A stretch of 64,000 bases of DNA. It comes from DASQEH01 sp038237745 (GTDB lineage Bacteria; Actinomycetota; Actinomycetes; Propionibacteriales; Nocardioidaceae). Made by a program: the position numbers and the translations under genes. The stretch lies in NCBI GenBank assembly GCA_038237745.1, contig JBBRYJ010000005.1, forward strand, positions 62,001-126,000, written 5' to 3'. Each line of letters opens with the position of its first letter. The stretch's first letter is position 1. Positions 8,177 to 19,753 of this stretch are shown here, in pieces. The notes under the pieces are model-generated. The model saw nothing but the letters and a program-made list of their open reading frames with translations, did not search any database and was not told the origin of the DNA.

Positions 8177-9429
8177 CCTCGGACGCCGTGGCCGGGACGG
8201 TCGAGAGGCTGTCGTCGCCCTCGCTGGTGGGCACCGTGGTGGAGTTAGAGGTGGGTCCGGTCGCGCACGGCGGCCACTGCGTCGCGCGCCATGAGGGACG
8301 GGTGATCTTCGTCCGGCACGCCGTCCCCGGTGAGCGGGTCCGCGCGAAGGTCACCGAAGGAGGTGAGCAGTCGCGTTTCCTTCGCGCTGACTGCATCGAG
8401 GTCCTGTCCGCGTCCCCCGACCGCGTGACGGCCCCCTGCCCGTACGCGGGGCCGGACGCCTGCGGAGGCTGCGACTTCCAGCACGTCCGTCTCGAGCGCC
8501 AGCGGCTGATGCTCGCGGACGTCGTCGAGGAGCAGCTTCGTCGGATCGGCAAGATCGAATGGCCGGTGGTCGTGGAGCCTGTCGCCGGAGACTCCGAAGG
8601 TCTGCGCTGGCGGACCAGGGTGCGGTTCAGTGCCACCGGAGACGGGCGGCCTGGGCTTCGCAAGCATCGCTCGCACGATGTGGTGGCCGTCGACGACTGC
8701 AGGATCGCCTCGTCGGCTCTGCCGGACGTGACCGACGCGTTGCGACGAGGTGAGCCGTCCGCGGAGGCCATCGTCTCGTCCACCGGCGACAGTCTCGTTG
8801 TCACCGCCGAGAGGCGCCCGCCCGACGTGACGGAGACAGCCGCGGGACGCAGCTGGCAGCTGTCTGCCGATGACTTCTGGCAGGTACATCCCGGCGCCGC
8901 CGACGCGCTGGCTTGCGCCGTCCTCGACCAGGTGCAGCCGGTGCCGGGGGAGCGCTGCTGGGACCTGTTCTCCGGTGTCGGGCTGTTCTCCGGCGCCCTC
9001 GCCGAGCGCGTTGGTCCTACCGGCTCCGTCGTCGCCGTCGAGTCCCGTCGCAGCGCGGTCGAGCACGCCCGGGGCAACCTCGCCGACCTTCCCCAGGTAC
9101 GGCTCGTGCAGGACCGCGTCGAACGGTTCGTGCGGAGCCGGATCGCCCAGGGCAGGCTCGACGTCGTCGTCCTCGACCCGCCCCGGACTGGAGCCGGAGC
9201 ACAGGTGGTCAAGGCCGTCGCGCGGCAGTCTCCCCGAGTCATCGTCTACGTCGCCTGCGACCCGGCAGCGCTGGCTCGCGACCTCGCCACGCTGGCGGGC
9301 TGCGGCTACGCTCTCACCACCCTGCGCGCGTTCGACATCTTTCCCATGACGCACCACGTGGAGTGCGTGGCAACGCTGCGCCGAGATGCGACTCCACGGC
9401 CGCCGGGCCAGAAGCAGGCGCACCGCTAG
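8173..9429 (+). CDS. TRAM-domain class I SAM-dependent RNA (uracil-C5) methyltransferase
   Basis: A 418-residue RNA methyltransferase of the TrmA/RlmC/RlmD family. An N-terminal TRAM domain (about residues 14-72) is followed by a 4Fe-4S cysteine set, CPYAGPDACGGC (about 92-103). The SAM-binding motif DLFSGVGLFSG lies near residue 263, then DPPRTGAG and the catalytic-Cys segment VACDPAALARDL. It is expected to make 5-methyluridine in 23S rRNA or tRNA; the exact target cannot be read from sequence. It starts at ATG 8173, overlapping the transporter stop as ATGA. Confidence 0.9.
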   Translation: MTSDAVAGTVERLSSPSLVGTVVELEVGPVAHGGHCVARHEGRVIFVRHAVPGERVRAKVTEGGEQSRFLRADCIEVLSASPDRVTAPCPYAGPDACGGCDFQHVRLERQRLMLADVVEEQLRRIGKIEWPVVVEPVAGDSEGLRWRTRVRFSATGDGRPGLRKHRSHDVVAVDDCRIASSALPDVTDALRRGEPSAEAIVSSTGDSLVVTAERRPPDVTETAAGRSWQLSADDFWQVHPGAADALACAVLDQVQPVPGERCWDLFSGVGLFSGALAERVGPTGSVVAVESRRSAVEHARGNLADLPQVRLVQDRVERFVRSRIAQGRLDVVVLDPPRTGAGAQVVKAVARQSPRVIVYVACDPAALARDLATLAGCGYALTTLRAFDIFPMTHHVECVATLRRDATPRPPGQKQAHR

Positions 9430-9438
9430 CCTGTCGGG

Positions 9439-10491
9439 ATGGCGCGGCGTGTCCTTCTGCACATCGGCACGATGAAGTCAGCCACGACGTACGTGCAGGG
9501 TCTGTGCGACGCGAACGTCGAGCAGCTGAGCGCGGCCGGACTGCTCTGGACGGGCGGCAGCGACAACTTCCTGGCCACCGAGGACCTGCTCGGCACCCGG
9601 CGGCCGCGTCCCGGCTTGGAGGGTGCCTGGCGGGCGATGAGCGGACGACTTCGAGACCACGAGGGTGACGCCCTGATCTCGAACGAGCTGCTCGGTGTCG
9701 TCGGCGCATCGAAGATCGGCGTGCTGGTCGACGCGACAGCGCCGGCGGAGGTGCACGTCATCATCACGGCTCGCGACCTCGGCCGGGTGATCCCATCGCA
9801 GTGGCAGACGACGACGCGAAATCGACACACGGGCACCTGGCCGGACTTCATCACGGGGCTGTGCGGCGGCGAGTCCGCCGGAAGCCAGGTCAGCATGGCG
9901 TTCTGGCGCAAGCACGACATCGCACGCATGGTGCGGCGATGGTCGAAGCGGGTCCCTCTCGACCGCATCTCCATCGTCACGGTCCCCCCCGCCGGCAGCC
10001 CGGCCGCACTGTTCGGGGAACGCTTCTGTGCGGCCATCTCCGTCGACCCGAGTGCTCTGGAGCAGCCGCCGAACAGCAACACGTCGCTGGGCGGCCACTC
10101 GGCCGAGCTGCTGCGCAGGCTCAACCAGCGCACCACCGACCTGGACTGGCTCCACTACATGTGGGGATTTCGGTATGCGATGGCAAGACTCGTGCTGACC
10201 GAGCTGGCTACGAACGAGCCCCGCATCACCTTGAACCGTGACCAGCTGACCTGGGCCACCGGGCGCGCACGAGAGATGGTCCGGGCGATCGCCGATATCG
10301 GCGTGCGGGTGGTCGGTGACCTGGACGACCTCGTCCCGGCGGCAGATGCGCCGGCAAGGGCGGTCGATCCCACCCGGGCCAGCGACGCGGAGCTGCTCGA
10401 CGCTGCTGTCGACGCTCTGGTGGGCATGGGCCGGCTGTATGCCGACCTGCGCGTCGACTACGAGGCCCTCGTGCGGGGCGCCTCGATGTGA
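9439..10491 (+). CDS. Sulfotransferase-like protein
   Basis: A 350-residue protein with a P-loop-like LHIGTMKSATTYVQ at residues 7-20, matching the 5'-phosphosulfate-binding loop of PAPS-dependent sulfotransferases. HVIITARDLGRVIPSQWQ near residue 105 resembles the 3'-phosphate-binding region. The acceptor is unknown, and the usual catalytic residues are not clearly assignable. ATG 9439 follows TAGCCT (9427-9432) by six bases with no Shine-Dalgarno sequence, so a leaderless mRNA is likely. It is not co-transcribed with obvious partners, and its GC content matches its neighbours. Confidence 0.7.
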   Translation: MARRVLLHIGTMKSATTYVQGLCDANVEQLSAAGLLWTGGSDNFLATEDLLGTRRPRPGLEGAWRAMSGRLRDHEGDALISNELLGVVGASKIGVLVDATAPAEVHVIITARDLGRVIPSQWQTTTRNRHTGTWPDFITGLCGGESAGSQVSMAFWRKHDIARMVRRWSKRVPLDRISIVTVPPAGSPAALFGERFCAAISVDPSALEQPPNSNTSLGGHSAELLRRLNQRTTDLDWLHYMWGFRYAMARLVLTELATNEPRITLNRDQLTWATGRAREMVRAIADIGVRVVGDLDDLVPAADAPARAVDPTRASDAELLDAAVDALVGMGRLYADLRVDYEALVRGASM

Positions 10492-10552
10492 TGACAGCGG
10501 TCAGAGCCGACCTCCTCCGGACTGCCGCCTGCTTCCGGTCCGACGGCATCTG

Positions 10553-10576
10553 ATGTATCTTGATATCAAGATACAT
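10553..10576. promoter_or_regulatory. Perfect 24-bp palindrome upstream of aconitase (operator candidate)
   Basis: The half-site ATGTATCTTGAT is followed immediately by its exact reverse complement, ending 78 bases before the acnA start. The AT-rich palindrome stands out from the surrounding GC-rich sequence and has no loop, so it looks like a binding site for a dimeric regulator rather than a terminator. The regulator is unidentified. Confidence 0.75.
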
Positions 10577-10654
10577 GCCCAGCTCACCTGACTCGCGTGC
10601 CGGCCGAGGCTGGGCCAGGATGGCCGGGACAACCCGCTGCGAAGGAGAACGTGC

Positions 10655-13486
<2,832 letters not shown>

Positions 13487-13489
13487 GCG

Positions 13490-14632
13490 GTGGAGACCGC
13501 ACACACCTGGGAGAGCCTGCGCAGGGCCACGCTGCGCAGGCAGTTCCCGGACATCCGTGGCACCGACCGTGCGGCGCTTCTCAGTCTGGTCGAGCAGGTC
13601 GGACCGATCCAGTCGCAGGCCGCCCGCGCGCCGTTCCTGACGGCCTCGTCGAGGGTTCCCGGGGTCGGAAACGAGATCGTCTCCTCGGCGTACGAGTCGT
13701 TCGAACTGGTACGGTCCACGAGCTTGCGGGGCACCGTCCACACATCTTTGCGGCACCAGCACACCTGGCTCGACGCCCTGTCACGTCACACCCTCGCCAA
13801 CCTCTGGCGACGGGCACTCAAGCTGTCGACGGGCGAGGTGTCCCGGCTACGTGCCCGGCTCGATGAGCTCACGGTCGACGAGTGGAGGACCCACGCGGAC
13901 CTGCACACCGAGGCGGTCCGCTGGCTGACGACGCAGGGGCTCGCGGACTCCGTCACCGCGGCGCAGGCCGAGGCGGGCTCTGCCCTGTTCCGCGGCCACA
14001 GCGCCCTGCTCCGGCGACCGCTGACCGGTGGGTGGCACCAGCAGGGGCTGGCCGGCTACCGGGCCTCGTCGGTAGTGCTCGGTGACGCTCCCGTCGATGC
14101 CGACGAGGCGCTGGTTCACCTCGTCCGGACGCACCTGTCGTCCTTCGGTCCGGTCACCCGCCGAGACGTCGCCTGGTGGACGGGCGACGGTCTGCGCCGG
14201 GTCGACCTCGCGGTACGACGGCTCGGCGACGAGGTGGTGTCCCGGCCCGGGCCGGGCGGCCTCGACTTCCTCGACCTTGCGGAGCCTCCCGCCGGAGCTT
14301 CCGGCGAGCCCGGCGTACGGCTCCTGCCGGAGTATGACGGCCTGCTGCTCGGTTACGCGCCGCGCGGACGGACGCGGTTCGCGGACCAGCGGGTGATCGA
14401 CTTCGCGTGGAACCGGGCCAACGGCGTGCACTCACCCATCGTGCTCGCCGCGGGAAAGCTGCGGGGGACATGGCGCCTGGTGCCCGCGGGCCGCATCAGC
14501 AGGCTCCGCGTCACCATGCTGCCGGGGGAGCGGGCGCTGAGCGAGGGGGCCTTCGACGAGCAGGCTGCCGCAGTGTCGAGCGCACTCGCCCTCGAGGTCG
14601 ATGGGGTCGAGGTCACGTCGCCGGCCGGCTGA
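13490..14632 (+). CDS. Winged-helix DNA-binding protein, AlkZ-like DNA glycosylase family
   Basis: A 380-residue protein of the HTH_42/AlkZ-like family of winged-helix proteins, whose characterised members (AlkZ, YcaQ/AlkX) are DNA glycosylases acting on crosslinks and bulky alkyl lesions. IQSQAARAPFLTASSR near residue 36 sits where family members carry their Q-x-Q or Q-x-D catalytic motif. LLPEYDGLLLGY near residue 280 is the characteristic C-terminal motif. It starts at GTG 13490, three bases after the acnA stop, so it is likely read through from acnA. Glycosylase activity is inferred only. Confidence 0.72.
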   Translation: METAHTWESLRRATLRRQFPDIRGTDRAALLSLVEQVGPIQSQAARAPFLTASSRVPGVGNEIVSSAYESFELVRSTSLRGTVHTSLRHQHTWLDALSRHTLANLWRRALKLSTGEVSRLRARLDELTVDEWRTHADLHTEAVRWLTTQGLADSVTAAQAEAGSALFRGHSALLRRPLTGGWHQQGLAGYRASSVVLGDAPVDADEALVHLVRTHLSSFGPVTRRDVAWWTGDGLRRVDLAVRRLGDEVVSRPGPGGLDFLDLAEPPAGASGEPGVRLLPEYDGLLLGYAPRGRTRFADQRVIDFAWNRANGVHSPIVLAAGKLRGTWRLVPAGRISRLRVTMLPGERALSEGAFDEQAAAVSSALALEVDGVEVTSPAG

Positions 14633-14643
14633 GTCCGCCGGGA

Positions 14644-15066
14644 TCAGGTCGGCGGCTGGCTGAGCCCGTCACGGAGCCGCGTGGCAAAGGCCGACATCTC
14701 TGCCTCGTCGGCGTACGTCGTGCGCGGCCAGAAGAAACCCCGCAGCCCGTCTCCCTTCGTGCGGGGCACGACGTGCACGTGGAAGTGCGGTACAGACTGG
14801 GATACCACGTTGTTTATGGCGACGAACGACCCCTGCGCCGCGAGCGCTGAGACCATCGCCGCGGCGATCGTGCGGGCACTCGAGAAGACTGCCGGGAGCA
14901 GCGCGTCCGGGAGTTCGACAAGGGTGCTCACGTGGGTTCGGGGCACGAGGAGCACGTGGCCCTTGAACACCGGACGTGTGTCGAGGAAGCCGACGGTCTC
15001 CGGCGACTCCCAGACGACGGACGCCGGGGCCTGGCCGGCGACGATGCGGCAGAACAGGCATTCCAC
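14644..15066 (-). CDS. HIT family protein
   Basis: A histidine-triad nucleotide-binding protein of about 140 residues, probably a nucleotidyl hydrolase or transferase. FCRIVAG opens the fold at the N-terminus, and the catalytic triad is PHFHVHVVPR near residue 102. I use GTG 15066, which gives a family-like N-terminus. GTG codons at 15087 and 15093 and an ATG at 15111 are in frame, but the last lies inside the SOS box. It is divergent from the small gene at 15141. Confidence 0.85.
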   Translation of the reverse strand: MECLFCRIVAGQAPASVVWESPETVGFLDTRPVFKGHVLLVPRTHVSTLVELPDALLPAVFSSARTIAAAMVSALAAQGSFVAINNVVSQSVPHFHVHVVPRTKGDGLRGFFWPRTTYADEAEMSAFATRLRDGLSQPPT

Positions 15067-15103
15067 CCGGGCACCGTAGCCGGTCACGGTGACAATGCCT
15101 CTA

Positions 15104-15119
15104 TCGAACACACGTTCGA
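15104..15119. promoter_or_regulatory. LexA/SOS box upstream of an uncharacterised gene
   Basis: TCGAACACACGTTCGA is an exact match to the actinobacterial LexA consensus TCGAAC-N4-GTTCGA. It lies just upstream of a TAAGGT -10-like hexamer (15128-15133), so bound LexA would block the promoter of the gene at 15141. Confidence 0.85.
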
Positions 15120-15140
15120 ACAGGTGCTAAGGTGCTTGTC

Positions 15141-15512
15141 ATGTCAGCCGCCTTCTCGCCGCCCGGCTGGCCCGAGCGTGTACGCCCGCCGGGCGCTCCA
15201 TGGTGGGAGGACACCGCCATCGGCTGGCTGCTCGACCAGTGCCCACCCGACTACCGGGTGTACGCCGGGCTGAGACGCCACCCGGTAGTCCTGGCCCGGT
15301 TCGCCGCCCTGCACACCGAGGCGAGCATCCAGGCCGCCCAGCGGGGGATCTCTGAGGCGCGCACCAGTCTTCGGGAGGTGCTGCCCACCGAGTCGGTCGA
15401 GGGGGCGGTCGCGATGTGGGAGCGCGAGGGGGCGCGGCTGCTCAAGGTGCGCCGGGCAGTGGGCCTGATCGAGGACGCGTTCCGCGGTCGGGCGTTCAGG
15501 GCACGCCTGTGA
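15141..15512 (+). CDS. Uncharacterised small protein under a LexA box
   Basis: A 123-residue soluble protein that I cannot assign to a named family. The N-terminal half is rich in Pro and Trp (PPGAPWWEDTAIGWLLDQ, about residues 18-35). The C-terminal half is predicted helical and Arg-rich, ending in a basic FRGRAFRARL tail. No catalytic motif is visible. ATG 15141 is seven bases after TAAGGT, with a weak AAGGTG overlapping it. The perfect SOS box at 15104-15119 makes it a likely DNA-damage-induced gene; its function there is unknown. It is convergent or overlapping with nothing and stands alone between a HIT gene and dxs. Confidence 0.72.
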   Translation: MSAAFSPPGWPERVRPPGAPWWEDTAIGWLLDQCPPDYRVYAGLRRHPVVLARFAALHTEASIQAAQRGISEARTSLREVLPTESVEGAVAMWEREGARLLKVRRAVGLIEDAFRGRAFRARL

Positions 15513-15589
15513 CGCGATACCTCCCGGCTACCGGCCCTGTGCGAGGCTTGTCGACGTAGCATCGGTATGTCACAAGCGAAGGTGAGGCA

Positions 15590-17506
15590 ATGGGTCTGCT
15601 CGACGACATCAGCAACCCAGGCGACCTCCGTCGGCTCGACTCCGGCCAGCTCTCGGCGCTCGCCGACGAGATTCGGACGTTCCTCGTGGCGAAGGTCTCC
15701 CGCACGGGTGGACACCTCGGTCCCAACCTCGGTGTGGTCGAGCTCACGATGGCGATCCACCGGGTCTTCGACTCACCGCACGACAAGGTGGTCTTCGACA
15801 CCGGTCACCAGGCCTACGTCCACAAGATCCTGACCGGCCGAGCGCGAGACTTCGACGGGCTGCGCCAGCAGGATGGCCTGTCCGGGTACCCGAGCCGGGC
15901 CGAGTCTCCCCACGACCTCGTCGAGAACTCCCACGCCTCGACCGCCCTGTCCTACGCCGACGGTCTTGCGAAGGCCTACAGCCTGACGGGGGAGGACCGG
16001 CACGTCGTCGCCCTAGTCGGCGACGGAGCCCTCACCGGCGGGATGGCGTGGGAGGCCCTCAACAACATCGCCGCCGCTCAGACCAGCCAGCTCGTCATCG
16101 TCGTCAACGACAACGGCCGCTCCTACACACCGACGGTCGGCGGCCTCGCCCACCACCTCGCAACCCTGCGCACCAACCCGCGCTACGAGGAGATGCTCGA
16201 CCAGGTGCGCAGCAGGCTGGTTCGTACGAAGGTCGTGGGACCCCCGGTGTACGACGCCCTGCACGCGATCAAGAAGGGCCTGAAGGACGCCCTGGCTCCG
16301 CAAGGGCTGTTCGAGGACCTGGGGCTGAAGTACATCGGCCCGGTCGACGGGCACGACCGTGCATCGGTGGAGCAGGCCCTCAGCCTCGCCAAGAACTTCG
16401 GGGGTCCGGTGATCGTGCACGTCCTGACCCGCAAGGGGCACGGCTACAGCCCCGCGGAGCAGCACGTCGCGGACAACTTCCACTCCCTCGGCGCCTTCGA
16501 CCCGGAGACGGGCGACCTGCTGGCCGCCGCCGCGACCGTCTGGACCGACGTGTTCAGCGACGAGATGGTCACCCTCGGCTCCCAACGCCGCGACATCGTC
16601 GCGATAACGGCGGCGATGCTCCACCCCACAGGACTTGACGCGTTCGCGGCTGCATACCCCGACCGGACCTTCGACGTCGGGATTGCCGAGCAGCATGCCG
16701 TCACGTCAGCCGTCGGGATGGCGATGGCCGGCCTGCACCCCGTGGTCGCCGTCTACGCGACCTTCCTCAACCGGGCGTTCGACCAGGTGCTGATGGACGC
16801 CGCGCTGCACTGCCAAGGAGTCACCATCGTGCTCGACAGGGCTGGTGTCACCGGTGAGGAGGGCCCCTCCCACAACGGCATGTGGGACATGTCGATCCTC
16901 CAGGTCGTACCAGGGCTTCGCCTGGCGGCGCCACGAGACGGCGCCCGGCTGCGGGAGCTGCTGCGCGAGGCCGTCGACGTCGACGATGCCCCGACCGTCG
17001 TCAGGTTCCCCAGAGGCGCTGTCCAGCAGGACCTCGAGTCCGTCGACACCGTCGGGGGTGTCGACGTGATGGTCAAGGTCGGCGCTCCCGATGTCCTCGT
17101 CGTCGGCGTAGGCGCGATGGTCGAGACGTGTGTCGATGTCGCACAGCGGTTGCAGGCTCAGGGGATCGGCGTCACCGTCGTCGACCCACGCTGGGTGAAG
17201 CCCGTGGCGCCCGAGCTTGTCGAGCTCGCGGGGTCGCACCGCCTCGTCGTCACCGTCGAGGACAACGGTCGGGTCGGCGGGTGTGGCAGCGCGCTTGCCC
17301 AGGCGATCCTCGATGCAGGCTTGGCTGTGCCGGTCCGCGTCTTCGGTATCCCGCAGGAGTTCCTCGCGCAGGGCAAACGGGCGGCCCTGCTGGAGGCGAT
17401 CGGTCTCGACGCCCAGACCCTTGCCCGAGACATCACCGCCTATGTGTCTGCACTGGAGGGCAGCGACGAGCCGAGCCCGCGCAGCTCGACCGCCGACTCT
17501 CCCTGA
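15590..17506 (+). CDS. dxs: 1-deoxy-D-xylulose-5-phosphate synthase
   Basis: First enzyme of the MEP isoprenoid pathway; it condenses pyruvate and glyceraldehyde 3-phosphate with thiamine diphosphate. The 638 residues show the TPP motif GDGALTGGMAWEALNN (about residues 144-159), the N-terminal DTGHQAYVHK segment and the transketolase-like GEEGPSHNGMWD region near 420. Length is normal. ATG 15590 has AAGGTGAGG upstream, and a TAGCAT -10-like hexamer lies at 15557-15562. It is a single gene rather than part of a MEP operon. Confidence 0.96.
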   Translation: MGLLDDISNPGDLRRLDSGQLSALADEIRTFLVAKVSRTGGHLGPNLGVVELTMAIHRVFDSPHDKVVFDTGHQAYVHKILTGRARDFDGLRQQDGLSGYPSRAESPHDLVENSHASTALSYADGLAKAYSLTGEDRHVVALVGDGALTGGMAWEALNNIAAAQTSQLVIVVNDNGRSYTPTVGGLAHHLATLRTNPRYEEMLDQVRSRLVRTKVVGPPVYDALHAIKKGLKDALAPQGLFEDLGLKYIGPVDGHDRASVEQALSLAKNFGGPVIVHVLTRKGHGYSPAEQHVADNFHSLGAFDPETGDLLAAAATVWTDVFSDEMVTLGSQRRDIVAITAAMLHPTGLDAFAAAYPDRTFDVGIAEQHAVTSAVGMAMAGLHPVVAVYATFLNRAFDQVLMDAALHCQGVTIVLDRAGVTGEEGPSHNGMWDMSILQVVPGLRLAAPRDGARLRELLREAVDVDDAPTVVRFPRGAVQQDLESVDTVGGVDVMVKVGAPDVLVVGVGAMVETCVDVAQRLQAQGIGVTVVDPRWVKPVAPELVELAGSHRLVVTVEDNGRVGGCGSALAQAILDAGLAVPVRVFGIPQEFLAQGKRAALLEAIGLDAQTLARDITAYVSALEGSDEPSPRSSTADSP

Positions 17507-17616
17507 GGAATCGGCTCGTCCCCCTCACCATCCGAGATCCGGGTTGCCGGGCAGCGCAGTGCTCGGATCCGGGCGGGGTGCCCGCGCCCTGCCGGCCGCT
17601 GCCGACGCGAGATGCG

Positions 17617-18522
17617 ATGATCGCACCCGTGCCGCACACCGTCATCGAGCTACTCGAGCTGCTCGAGCTCGAACGGCTCGAGGTCGATCTGTTCCGCGGG
17701 CGCCAGCCCGACACCGCCATGCAGCGCGTCTTCGGTGGGCAGGTGGCCGCGCAGGCGCTCTGGGCGGCGTGTCACACGGTCGACGACGGTCTGTCGGTGC
17801 ACTCGCTGCACTCGTACTTCCTGCGTCCCGGCGACCCCGCCGTTCCCATCGTCTACGACGTGCAGCGCATCCGCGACGGCCGGTCGTTCTCCACGCGCCG
17901 GGTGGTAGCACGCCAGCACGGCAGGTCGATCTACTACCTGACAGCGTCGTTCCACATTGACGAGCCGGGCTTCAGCCACCAGGACGTGATGCCGGACGTT
18001 CCTTCTCCGGAGGAGTGCCCAACGCTGGGTGACGTTGTCCGGCAGCTCAGTGGTCGAGACGACCTCGCGTGGGAACGCGAGTGGGCGGCGCTCGACGTGC
18101 GGTACGCGGGGGACTCCCGGCCCGGTGGCCGGCTGAGCCCGGCGGACGAGCCGGCGCGTGCCAGGATCTGGCTCAAGGCCTCGGGTGCGGTGCCGGACGA
18201 CGCGGTGACGAGTCGGTGCGTTCTCACCTACGCGAGTGACCTGACCCTGCTCGGCGTCAGTCTGGTGCCCCACGGAGTGCTCATCTCGTCGAGAAGGGTG
18301 CAGCCGGCGTCGCTCGACCACAGCATGTGGTTCCACCGGCCGTTCCGCGCCGACGAGTGGATGCTCTACGACCAGCACTCGCCGTCAGCCTCGAACGCTC
18401 GCGGCCTCGCTCTTGGCCGGGTCTTCAGTCGGGAGGGCTCCCTCGTCGCGTCGGTCGCCCAGGAAGGGCTGATCCGCCCGGTCGGCACGGCCCGGGACAC
18501 GCTGTCCGCCGACGGTGGGTGA
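17617..18522 (+). CDS. tesB: Acyl-CoA thioesterase II
   Basis: A 301-residue double-hotdog thioesterase of the TesB family that hydrolyses medium- and long-chain acyl-CoAs. Family features include VFGGQVAAQAL (about residues 35-45), LHSYFLRPGD (about 65-74) and, in the second hotdog, YASDLTLLG and LDHSMWFHRPFRADEW near residue 235. I start at ATG 17617; GTG 17629 gives a slightly shorter N-terminus that matches many relatives equally well. The 110 bases after dxs hold no other gene. Confidence 0.9.
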   Translation: MIAPVPHTVIELLELLELERLEVDLFRGRQPDTAMQRVFGGQVAAQALWAACHTVDDGLSVHSLHSYFLRPGDPAVPIVYDVQRIRDGRSFSTRRVVARQHGRSIYYLTASFHIDEPGFSHQDVMPDVPSPEECPTLGDVVRQLSGRDDLAWEREWAALDVRYAGDSRPGGRLSPADEPARARIWLKASGAVPDDAVTSRCVLTYASDLTLLGVSLVPHGVLISSRRVQPASLDHSMWFHRPFRADEWMLYDQHSPSASNARGLALGRVFSREGSLVASVAQEGLIRPVGTARDTLSADGG

Positions 18523-18572
18523 CGTTCGAGCCCACCGCTGGGTCGGTTCGGCGAAACGACCTCCGCAGCGAC

Positions 18573-19565
18573 TCAGCGGCGTGCGGTCCAGGCCGCCAGC
18601 AGCGAGCTCTCCCGCTCCTCGGAGATCCCCCATCCGGGCACGAGCGGAGGCTGCTCGTCCTGGATCCACTGCCAGGTGTCCGCGACGGTCTCTGTGAGGG
18701 GGCGGGGGGACAGCCCGCTTGCGATCGCCTTGGTGGGGTTCGACGCCAACGCCCACTCGTGTGCTCCCTCGGTCCACAGCGGCAGCGACTGCTGCGTCTC
18801 ACCCTGCTCCACCAGCCAGGCCGCGTCGACCCAGGTCAGCTGGGCGTCGTTCGGGCCGACTGCCCTCGACGTCGCCTCGAGCAGGTCGCCGAAACCGAAC
18901 GGAGGAGTGGGAGAGGCGCTGTTGTAGTAGCCCGCCTGCTGCTTCTCTGCCAGGGCGACGGTCCAGTCAGCCTGGTCCCGGGCGTCGATGACCTGGATGG
19001 GACTGTCCGCCGGCCCGGGCGCGAGTACCTCGCCGCCGCGCGCGATGCGACGAACCCACCAGGTGAAGCGGCCGGTGTGGTCACGGGGACCGATGACATA
19101 GGTAGGACGCACAACGGTGAGGTGGTCGTCGCCGTACGCGTCCTTCGCCTCACGCTCGCAGAGCACCTTAAGCCCTCCATAGGTCTCGCCGGTCACCTCT
19201 TCGGTGGTGGGGTCCTTGAGCTGCTGAAGAGGCGAGTCCTCGTCGAGCCCCGCCGAGTCCGGGTCGGTGTAGACCGACATCGTGGAGATGAAGACGTGGT
19301 GCCCCCCTCGGCCACCGAGAGCGTCGGCGAGAGCGTGGACCTGCCTCGGGACGTACGCGCAGACGTCGATCGTCGTGTCGAACTCGCGGCCGGAGAGGAC
19401 GGACAGGTCGCCGTCGCGGTCGGCCCGAAGCTGCTCGACCCCGGCGAAGGCCGGGTCCTCGGTCACGCCTCGGTGGAGAAGCGTCACGTCGTGGCCGCGT
19501 TCGATCGCTGCCTCCGCCATCGCCCTGCCCACGAACCTTGTGCCACCAACGAAAAGTATGTGCAT
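18573..19565 (-). CDS. NAD-dependent epimerase/dehydratase (extended SDR)
   Basis: A 330-residue extended short-chain dehydrogenase-type protein. The N-terminal Rossmann motif is HILFVGGTRFVGRAM (residues 2-16), and a YGGLK (YxxxK) catalytic pair lies near residue 130 after FISTMSVY. It resembles actinobacterial NAD-epimerases that sit alone in the genome. The substrate is unknown. ATG 19565 follows TACAGT by six bases on its strand with no Shine-Dalgarno sequence, so a leaderless start is likely. Confidence 0.83.
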   Translation of the reverse strand: MHILFVGGTRFVGRAMAEAAIERGHDVTLLHRGVTEDPAFAGVEQLRADRDGDLSVLSGREFDTTIDVCAYVPRQVHALADALGGRGGHHVFISTMSVYTDPDSAGLDEDSPLQQLKDPTTEEVTGETYGGLKVLCEREAKDAYGDDHLTVVRPTYVIGPRDHTGRFTWWVRRIARGGEVLAPGPADSPIQVIDARDQADWTVALAEKQQAGYYNSASPTPPFGFGDLLEATSRAVGPNDAQLTWVDAAWLVEQGETQQSLPLWTEGAHEWALASNPTKAIASGLSPRPLTETVADTWQWIQDEQPPLVPGWGISEERESSLLAAWTARR

Positions 19566-19753
19566 GGCCCGACTGTAGCCAGGCTGCCGAGGCCCGGACA
19601 CGGGGGGAGAGGGCTCTGCCGGATGCTGAGGATTCTGCCGAGAGCCGGTAATCATCGGCGGCGGCGATTACCGTGAGTGGTCAACGGTCGTACGTAGCGT
19701 GATCGTTTGCCGAGTGTCTCCTGTGGAGACGCCCACACTCCACTGACTCCGAG

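Noticed and set aside
17530..17568. ATCCGAG...CTCGGAT inverted repeat after dxs
   Set aside because: Loop of 25 bases and no U-tract; weak as a terminator.
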